Positions 6,072-11,871 of a stretch of DNA of 11,871 bases are shown here, piece by piece. Below the pieces are notes generated by a model. The model was given only the letters and a program-made list of their open reading frames with translations, was not told the origin of the DNA and made no database searches. Location: assembly GCA_937858235.1 (NCBI GenBank), contig CALLZZ010000190.1:1-11871 (forward strand), in the 5' to 3' direction. Each line of letters opens with the position of its first letter. Positions within the stretch are counted from its first letter, which is position 1. The stretch comes from an uncultured Clostridia bacterium (GTDB lineage: Bacteria; Bacillota; Clostridia; Oscillospirales; Oscillospiraceae). A program made the translations under genes and the position numbers.

Positions 6072-9000
6072 CAGACAATCAAAAGAAATTAATGAATATA
6101 CTCCGTGAGATGTTTCAATTTGACCAAGCAGATCTCGATTTTGGTATTTATCGCATTATGCGTATGAAACGCGATGAAATCAATAGATTCATTGAGGATG
6201 AACTACCCGCTCAAATTACAGTGGGTTTGAGTGAACTTGCCGCATTGGATACCAGTGCCGGTATCGCAGAAATTGATCGGCAAATTGCAGAAACAAAAAG
6301 TGGAACCTTGCCCGAAGCTATTAAGGCTGCGGCAATTGCTGCATATGAAGAACAGAAAAAGTCGCTTGCTGGAAGCGTCGATATTACCGCTGTTGAAGCT
6401 GATGTTTATAACCACCTGACAAACTTCTTCTCCCGCTATTACGACGATGGCGATTTTATATCTCAGCGTCGCTATAAAGATGGTGTGTATGCTATTCCTT
6501 ACGAAGGTGAGGAAGTAAAACTGCATTGGGCAAATGCTGATCAGTATTACGTTAAGACCAGCGAATATTTTAAAGATTATACCTTCAAAACAATGTATGT
6601 TGAAACCGTCCACTTCAAGCTCATCGAAGCAGAAACTGAGATGGACAATAATAAAGCAAAAGAAAAACGCTTCTTTCAGCTTTATACTGAAAAACCGTTT
6701 GAAGTGATTGATGGCGAACTTTTTATTTACGTTGAATACAAAGCTTCAGAATATAGCGGCAAAACAGCGCAGGCACGGCACATAACAGATATTGTAGAGG
6801 CTTTTGCAGCTGTGCAAACGCAACCGGAATATATACCATTTGCTGCTATTATGACGGTTACTGACAATAAGACATTGCTCGAACGACACCTTAATCGTTA
6901 CACGGCACGCAATACATATGACTACTTCATACACAAGGATTTAGGAAAATTCTTGCGCCGCGAGCTTGACTTCTACATTAAGAATGAAGTTATTTATCTT
7001 GACGATATTGATGAGCAGGATGAGGCAAAAACGAAAGAATATCTGACAAAAGCAAAGGTCATTCGAAAAATTGCGCGAAAGATAATTAGTTTCCTTGCAC
7101 AGATTGAAGACTTTCAGAAGAAATTATTCCTTAAAAAGAAATTCGTTGTTGAGACGAATTATTGCATTACACTTGATCGCGTGCCGGAATCCATGTATCC
7201 CGAAATTGCTGCAAATGACGCTCAGCGTGAGGAATGGGTGTGCCTGTTTGCTATTGACGAAATCACTGGCGACGATATGTTCACGGTACCCTATTCTGTC
7301 CCGCTTACAGTGGAATTTTTAAAGCAAAATCCGTTTCTAGTGTTGGATACGGCATTTTTCAGTACTGAATTTAAAGAACAGCTAGTTGCCAGCATTGACA
7401 ATTTAGATGAAAAGCTTGATGGTTTGTTGATACATAGCGAAAATTTTCAAGCTATACGCCTTCTGCAACAAAAATACCAAAATAAAGTGAAATGCATATA
7501 CATAGATCCACCATACAACGCAAAATCAAGCGAAATATTATATAAAAATACATTTAAGCACTCATCTTGGTTAAGTCTAATAGAGAATAGGTTATCTGCT
7601 GCGTCGTATTTGTTAAAGGAAGATAGTGTGATAACTATAGCTATTGATGAAGTTGAACAAACGAGACTTGGAGAATTATTGCGTGTAATTTTCCCATCAA
7701 AACAGATAACAGCGATCACTGTTGTACATAATCCGTCAGGTCAGCAAGGTGATAACTTTTCTTTTACCAATGAATTCGCTTATTTTGTATATAGTGATTT
7801 AAAAAATGTTATTGGGCAAGAAATCCGTGATGAGAGTGGTATAGATGTACGTACATTTAGAGATAATTCAGGTAATAATAATTTGCGAACTGATGCTGCA
7901 AATTGTTTTTATCCCATTTATGTGAGAAATAACGAGATTATTGGCTTTGGAGACGTATCACCTGATGACTACCACCCAGAATCACGTTGTATCAAAATCG
8001 ATGAAAATACGATAGCTGTATATCCAATAGATAATAATGGCGTTGAAAAGAAATGGGTATTTGAACGTGGTACAGTTGAAGGGATTCGTGACCAGTTGTG
8101 GGTCAAGGGTGATGTTCAACAAGGCGATATAGACATAATGCGCAGTAAATCTGTTTTTCGCTATAAAACGACATGGACCGATAAAAAGTATTCTGCTAAT
8201 AGCTATGGGTCTGCACTATTAACAGCCATGAACATCCCATTTGATTATCCAAAGTCTATTTATACTGTTATAGACTGCGTAAAGGCTGGGTTATCTGATA
8301 AAGATTCTGGAATAGTATTTGATTTTTTTGCCGGTTCTGGGACTACAGGTCACGCGATAATTAGACTGAACAATGAGGATAAAGGTGCAAGGAAATATAT
8401 CCTTGCCGAAATGGGCAATCATTTTGATACGGCAACAAAACCGCGTGTTATCAAAGCTATTTATTCTGATGATTACAACGGTGTTGCCGGATGGAAAAAA
8501 GGAAAGCCGATCTCCCGTAGGGGCAATTCTCACGCCTTCAAATACATAAGACTCGAATCCTACGAGGATACGTTGAACAACATTGTTTTAAGTGGCGGTA
8601 ATTATGATTTGCTTGGTGCGGCACGGGAAGATTACATACTCTCCTATATGCTCAATACTGAATCTTCGGGTAGCGCAAGTTTATTGAATGTTGAAAAACT
8701 TGATAAACCATTCAGTTATAAGATGCTCATTGCCCGCAATCTTGAGAGCAAGGAGCGCAATATTGACCTTGTGGAAACCTTCAATTATCTTATTGGACTT
8801 ACGGTAATAAAAAGCCATGCGCTTGTATCTTATGATGCTGATTTTTCAACAGGCGATTACGGTGCTGTTACTGCCTCACTTAAAGCCGGAAGTACTTATA
8901 AATTTAAAACAATCGAAGGAACCACTCCGAACGGTGACAAAACACTGGTTATATGGCGTGAAATGACCGGCGACATTGAGAAAGACAATGCTGCGCTTGA

Positions 9001-9157
9001 TGCCTATTTTCTTACGATACCGAACGCACGGAGTTTCAAGCGGATATATGTCAATTGCGACAACAACCTTTTGAATCTGCGTAACAAGGGCGAGAGCTGG
9101 CAGGTAGTCCTCATCGATGAAGAGATGAAAAAGCGTATGTTCGAGAATGCAGAATAG
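6068..9157 (+). CDS. Type III-like beta-class DNA methyltransferase (Mod), 1029 residues
   Basis: S-adenosylmethionine-dependent DNA methyltransferase, most likely adenine-N6, the modification and specificity subunit of a restriction-modification pair. Catalytic motif IV is DPPY at 480-483 (KCIYIDPPYNA); the AdoMet-binding motif I is FDFFAGSGTT at 751-760. Motif IV before motif I, with about 270 residues between them, is the beta-class order of type III Mod proteins, and the gap holds the target-recognition region. The protein is much longer than a classical Mod (roughly 600-700 residues): about 430 residues come before the methylase core, with a recognisable NRYTARNTYDYFIHKDLG segment from about 276, and about 250 residues follow motif I. 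The ATG at 6068 overlaps the regulator stop by four bases. The helicase gene starts 11 bases after its stop. Bases 7500-8250, the target-recognition part, are visibly AT-richer than both ends of the gene. A stand-alone orphan methylase is unlikely given the paired helicase. Confidence 0.9.
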   Translation: MTDNQKKLMNILREMFQFDQADLDFGIYRIMRMKRDEINRFIEDELPAQITVGLSELAALDTSAGIAEIDRQIAETKSGTLPEAIKAAAIAAYEEQKKSLAGSVDITAVEADVYNHLTNFFSRYYDDGDFISQRRYKDGVYAIPYEGEEVKLHWANADQYYVKTSEYFKDYTFKTMYVETVHFKLIEAETEMDNNKAKEKRFFQLYTEKPFEVIDGELFIYVEYKASEYSGKTAQARHITDIVEAFAAVQTQPEYIPFAAIMTVTDNKTLLERHLNRYTARNTYDYFIHKDLGKFLRRELDFYIKNEVIYLDDIDEQDEAKTKEYLTKAKVIRKIARKIISFLAQIEDFQKKLFLKKKFVVETNYCITLDRVPESMYPEIAANDAQREEWVCLFAIDEITGDDMFTVPYSVPLTVEFLKQNPFLVLDTAFFSTEFKEQLVASIDNLDEKLDGLLIHSENFQAIRLLQQKYQNKVKCIYIDPPYNAKSSEILYKNTFKHSSWLSLIENRLSAASYLLKEDSVITIAIDEVEQTRLGELLRVIFPSKQITAITVVHNPSGQQGDNFSFTNEFAYFVYSDLKNVIGQEIRDESGIDVRTFRDNSGNNNLRTDAANCFYPIYVRNNEIIGFGDVSPDDYHPESRCIKIDENTIAVYPIDNNGVEKKWVFERGTVEGIRDQLWVKGDVQQGDIDIMRSKSVFRYKTTWTDKKYSANSYGSALLTAMNIPFDYPKSIYTVIDCVKAGLSDKDSGIVFDFFAGSGTTGHAIIRLNNEDKGARKYILAEMGNHFDTATKPRVIKAIYSDDYNGVAGWKKGKPISRRGNSHAFKYIRLESYEDTLNNIVLSGGNYDLLGAAREDYILSYMLNTESSGSASLLNVEKLDKPFSYKMLIARNLESKERNIDLVETFNYLIGLTVIKSHALVSYDADFSTGDYGAVTASLKAGSTYKFKTIEGTTPNGDKTLVIWREMTGDIEKDNAALDAYFLTIPNARSFKRIYVNCDNNLLNLRNKGESWQVVLIDEEMKKRMFENAE

Positions 9158-9168
9158 GAGGCGGCACA

Positions 9169-11871
9169 ATGGCAAGAAGAACAACGGCTAACGAGCCGCA
9201 GTTAAAATTCTATCAAAAACTTATATTAAACCGTTATATACTGGCACAGTTTGGGGTTAGTACGTTAAAGGAGCTTTCCCTTAACATGAAAAAGCCGTCG
9301 CTGGAAGAAATCGATGATGAAGGTGTTACGGGTTTTCATAAACAGTTGATAGCACAGTTTGGTGGCAAGTGTGCGATAAGTGAGGAATCGCTCGCTCGCT
9401 ATGATCTAAACATAGTATCGCATATGAGAAAAATTAACGATAATCGCGATGAGCCGATGGTATTGAAGTATTTCCAATACCTGTCTCTGCTTTTTGTCGA
9501 ATACTACCTTGACCAATATTTTAATAATCGAGAAGCATTGATTGACGGCTTGAATACCTATCTTGCCGATTTTAACGCGCAATTCCCGAATGATACATAT
9601 GAGCCGTATACAGCGAAGGATTTGAATAAAATCGCTATATGGAATGCAACAGGAAGCGGAAAGACGCTCATCATGCATATTAATTATCTTCAGTATCTTC
9701 ATTATTCCGATGAGAAATTACCGGATGATGCAACGTTTATTTTGCTGACACCAAAGGAAGGCCTGTCACTCCAACACATAGAGGATTATGCCGTTTCTGG
9801 AATTCCTGCACGAGTTTATGATAAGTCGGTCAGTCGTTGGATGCAGAACGCTAATGAAATTATTGTACTTGAGAATACAAAATTAGGTGATAAGGACCAA
9901 GATACTATCGTCTCTGTTAAGCGGTTTGGCAATCGCAATGTTGTATTTGTGGACGAAGGGCATCGAGGCTCATCCTCTGGAAAAGAAGGTAAATGGCAAA
10001 AATACAGGGATGAGCTATGCTTTAATGGGTTCTCCTTTGAATATTCTGCAACTTTTGGACAAGCAATTGCAGCTTCTAGTGATAAGTCACTTGCAGAGCG
10101 CTATGGCAAGTGCATAATCTTTGACTATTCCTATAAGCATTTCTACGGCGATGGTTATGGCAAAGATTACAATATAATTAATCTCTCGGATGATAGCGAT
10201 GAGATTAAACGTAATACTTACCTAACTGCATGCTTAATGACATATTATCAACAGAAACGGCTGTTTCTTACACAAGAAAGTGAATATGCGCTATTCAATG
10301 TTGAAAACCCGCTCTTCGTGTTTGTTGGAGCAAGCGTCAATGCCGTGCGCACCGAACGCGGTCGCAAGGTTTCTGATGTGGTGGATATCCTGTTGTTTTT
10401 TAGAGATTTTTTAACTAAAGTAGCAGACTCAACAGAAACTATCGGCCGTATTCTCTCCGGCAATACAGGTCTGCTCGATAGCAGAAACCGAGATGTCTTT
10501 AGAAATAGCTTTCCCTATCTAACTGCAACTGGTATGACTCCGGCTGAAACATATGTGGATATTTTGAAAACAGTATTCAACTGTGCCTCGGTGGGAGCTA
10601 CTCTTCATGTCGAAAATCTTCGAGGTATCAGTGGCGAAATCCGCTTGCGTCTTGGCGATAACGAACCATTTGGTGTTATCAACGTTGGCGACGATTCAGC
10701 GCTTCTGAACTTATGCGCAGAGAACGGATTCAATACGGATTCCATCGATTTTTCCGATTCGTTGTTTCAAGGCATTACAAAGCCTAAGTCAACAATCAAC
10801 ATCCTTATCGGTTCAAAAAAATTTACTGAAGGATGGAACTGTTGGCGTGTATCAACAATGGGGCTTATGAATGTTGGACGCAGTGAAGGCAGTGAAATTA
10901 TCCAGCTTTTCGGCCGTGGCGTGCGCTTGAAAGGCCGTGGAATGTCGCTGAAACGGAGCAGTTTTTATAAAAAGGATTTTCCGGAGACTGTTATACCGGA
11001 GTATATCAGCATTTTAGAAACTCTTAATATATTCGGTGTCCGTGCCGACTATATGAGACAATTCAAAGAGTTCCTCGAGGCCGAGGGCGTGCCGAGTGAA
11101 AAGGGTCAGCCTTTAACTCTGAAAATGCCTGTGATTCGAAATACTGAATATAGAAACAGAGGGCTTTATTCTCTGCGTGTAAAGGGTGGCGCTGACTTTA
11201 AGAAAGCCGCAGAAAAACCATTCTTGCGCTATGAACCAGGGGTGCCCATAGTTATACTTGACTGCTATTCAAAGGTTCAATTTGAATCCTCGCAAAAGCG
11301 GAGTGAAGGCGAGGTCACAAAAAACGTGGCTACACTTTGCCACGAGCATCTCGTGTTTTTAGACTATGATGCAATTTACTCTGAACTACAAAGGTACAAA
11401 ACTGAAAAAGCACGTTACAATGTAAATATCACCCGACAGGATCTAAGAGATTTGCTGCAAAACAACCAGTGGTACAAGCTCCTAATCCCTGAGGATGATC
11501 TTATCGTGCGGAGTTTTGAGGATTACAAGCGTTTTGAAAGAATAGCCATAGCATTGCTTACAAAGTATTTCGACAGATTTTATTATGCTAAGCAAAACCG
11601 ATGGGAATCACAGGTGGTCGGATATGATCTCGTTCCTATGGATGACAATAACGAGAATTTCCTAAACGAAGAAAAGGATGAGTATAGCATCAGCATTGAT
11701 GACACAAGGGAAAATGAGACTGCGATATTATGGCTTCGTCAGGTAATTGCGGAAGTAGAGAAGGCAAAAAAGGAAAAGAGACTGCCATCCTTCGCTATCC
11801 CGCGTCAAGGAGATATGGAAGCAATCAGCGTACCTACGCACTTATATAATCCTCTTCTGTATTTAGCAAAG
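9169..11871 (+). CDS. SF2 DEAD/DEAH-type helicase, type III-like restriction subunit (Res), 3' end outside window
   Basis: ATP-driven DNA translocase, the likely restriction partner of the upstream methyltransferase. 901 codons are present without a stop. Helicase motifs in order: Walker A ATGSGKT at 160-166 (Lys165), motif II DEGH at 262-265, motif III SAT at 293-295, and motif VI QLFGRGVRLKGRG from residue 579, preceded by KKFTEGWNCWRVSTMGLMNV, the motif V region. About 130 residues precede the helicase core, rich in helical segments. After residue 600 a long region of unassigned domains follows. No PD-(D/E)xK nuclease motif is evident in the visible part; in type III Res proteins it sits at the C-terminus, beyond the window. 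The start ATG at 9169 has AGGAGG 7 bases upstream, overlapping the stop of the methyltransferase gene, so the two are co-expressed. DEGH in place of DEAH is a feature of this group rather than a defect. Confidence 0.9.
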   Translation, partial: MARRTTANEPQLKFYQKLILNRYILAQFGVSTLKELSLNMKKPSLEEIDDEGVTGFHKQLIAQFGGKCAISEESLARYDLNIVSHMRKINDNRDEPMVLKYFQYLSLLFVEYYLDQYFNNREALIDGLNTYLADFNAQFPNDTYEPYTAKDLNKIAIWNATGSGKTLIMHINYLQYLHYSDEKLPDDATFILLTPKEGLSLQHIEDYAVSGIPARVYDKSVSRWMQNANEIIVLENTKLGDKDQDTIVSVKRFGNRNVVFVDEGHRGSSSGKEGKWQKYRDELCFNGFSFEYSATFGQAIAASSDKSLAERYGKCIIFDYSYKHFYGDGYGKDYNIINLSDDSDEIKRNTYLTACLMTYYQQKRLFLTQESEYALFNVENPLFVFVGASVNAVRTERGRKVSDVVDILLFFRDFLTKVADSTETIGRILSGNTGLLDSRNRDVFRNSFPYLTATGMTPAETYVDILKTVFNCASVGATLHVENLRGISGEIRLRLGDNEPFGVINVGDDSALLNLCAENGFNTDSIDFSDSLFQGITKPKSTINILIGSKKFTEGWNCWRVSTMGLMNVGRSEGSEIIQLFGRGVRLKGRGMSLKRSSFYKKDFPETVIPEYISILETLNIFGVRADYMRQFKEFLEAEGVPSEKGQPLTLKMPVIRNTEYRNRGLYSLRVKGGADFKKAAEKPFLRYEPGVPIVILDCYSKVQFESSQKRSEGEVTKNVATLCHEHLVFLDYDAIYSELQRYKTEKARYNVNITRQDLRDLLQNNQWYKLLIPEDDLIVRSFEDYKRFERIAIALLTKYFDRFYYAKQNRWESQVVGYDLVPMDDNNENFLNEEKDEYSISIDDTRENETAILWLRQVIAEVEKAKKEKRLPSFAIPRQGDMEAISVPTHLYNPLLYLAK

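Noticed and set aside
6203..6613. 136-codon minus-strand frame
   Set aside because: Antisense to the methyltransferase gene, cysteine-rich without ordered pairs, no translation signal.
9406..9702. 98-codon minus-strand frame
   Set aside because: Antisense to the helicase gene across the Walker A region; no supporting signal.
5835..11871. BREX or DISARM system
   Set aside because: No PglZ, BrxC, DrmA, DrmB or similar partner is visible; a methyltransferase plus one helicase is better explained by a type III-like system.
1..11871. CRISPR array, tRNA or rRNA genes
   Set aside because: I looked for regularly spaced repeats and for tRNA-like cloverleaf or conserved rRNA segments in the gene-free stretches and saw none.

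Overview
The window reads as an integrated mobile element from a low-to-medium GC Firmicute, most likely a gut Clostridia (Oscillospiraceae- or Lachnospiraceae-like) bacterium. The evidence is the protein families: a Tn4451/TnpX-like large serine recombinase next to a TnpW-family small protein, strong AGGAGG-type ribosome binding sites, and protein sequence typical of clostridial elements. The species cannot be fixed from this sequence alone.

Left half (1-5411), all on the minus strand and read right to left: a fused primase-polymerase/SF3 helicase (3096-5411, GTG start); a 298-base gap with a strong Shine-Dalgarno, a possible coupled micro-ORF pair and several palindromes; a short HK97-fold phage major capsid protein (1883-2797); a TnpW-family protein (1605-1808); and a large serine recombinase (1-1547, C-terminal end cut off by the window edge). 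This is an integration plus replication plus capsid set. No portal, terminase, protease, scaffold or tail gene is visible beside the capsid gene, so it looks more like a capsid-carrying satellite or a degraded prophage than a full phage.

Middle (5412-5834): a divergent intergenic region. It holds a good sigma-A promoter reading right, an AT-rich palindrome just upstream of it, an intrinsic terminator reading left, and a pair of 13-bp direct repeats. It is the natural place for promoters, and possibly an origin, of the left module.

Right half (5835-11871), all on the plus strand: a compact operon of a small Cro/CI-type helix-turn-helix regulator, a 1029-residue beta-class DNA methyltransferase (start overlaps the regulator stop by ATGA), and an SF2 helicase of at least 901 residues (starts 11 bases after the methyltransferase stop, runs off the window). 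This is a type III-like restriction-modification system with its own candidate controller, probably defence cargo of the element. The part of the methyltransferase gene encoding the target-recognition region is visibly AT-richer than the rest of the gene, which suggests exchange of specificity. The nuclease domain expected of a type III Res protein is not seen in the part present.

Most probable overall reading: recombinase and TnpW handle integration and excision, prim-pol/helicase handles replication, the capsid may let the element package itself or interfere with a helper phage, and the restriction-modification operon protects or stabilises the element in its host. Individual gene families are well supported; the idea that they form one working element is inference.
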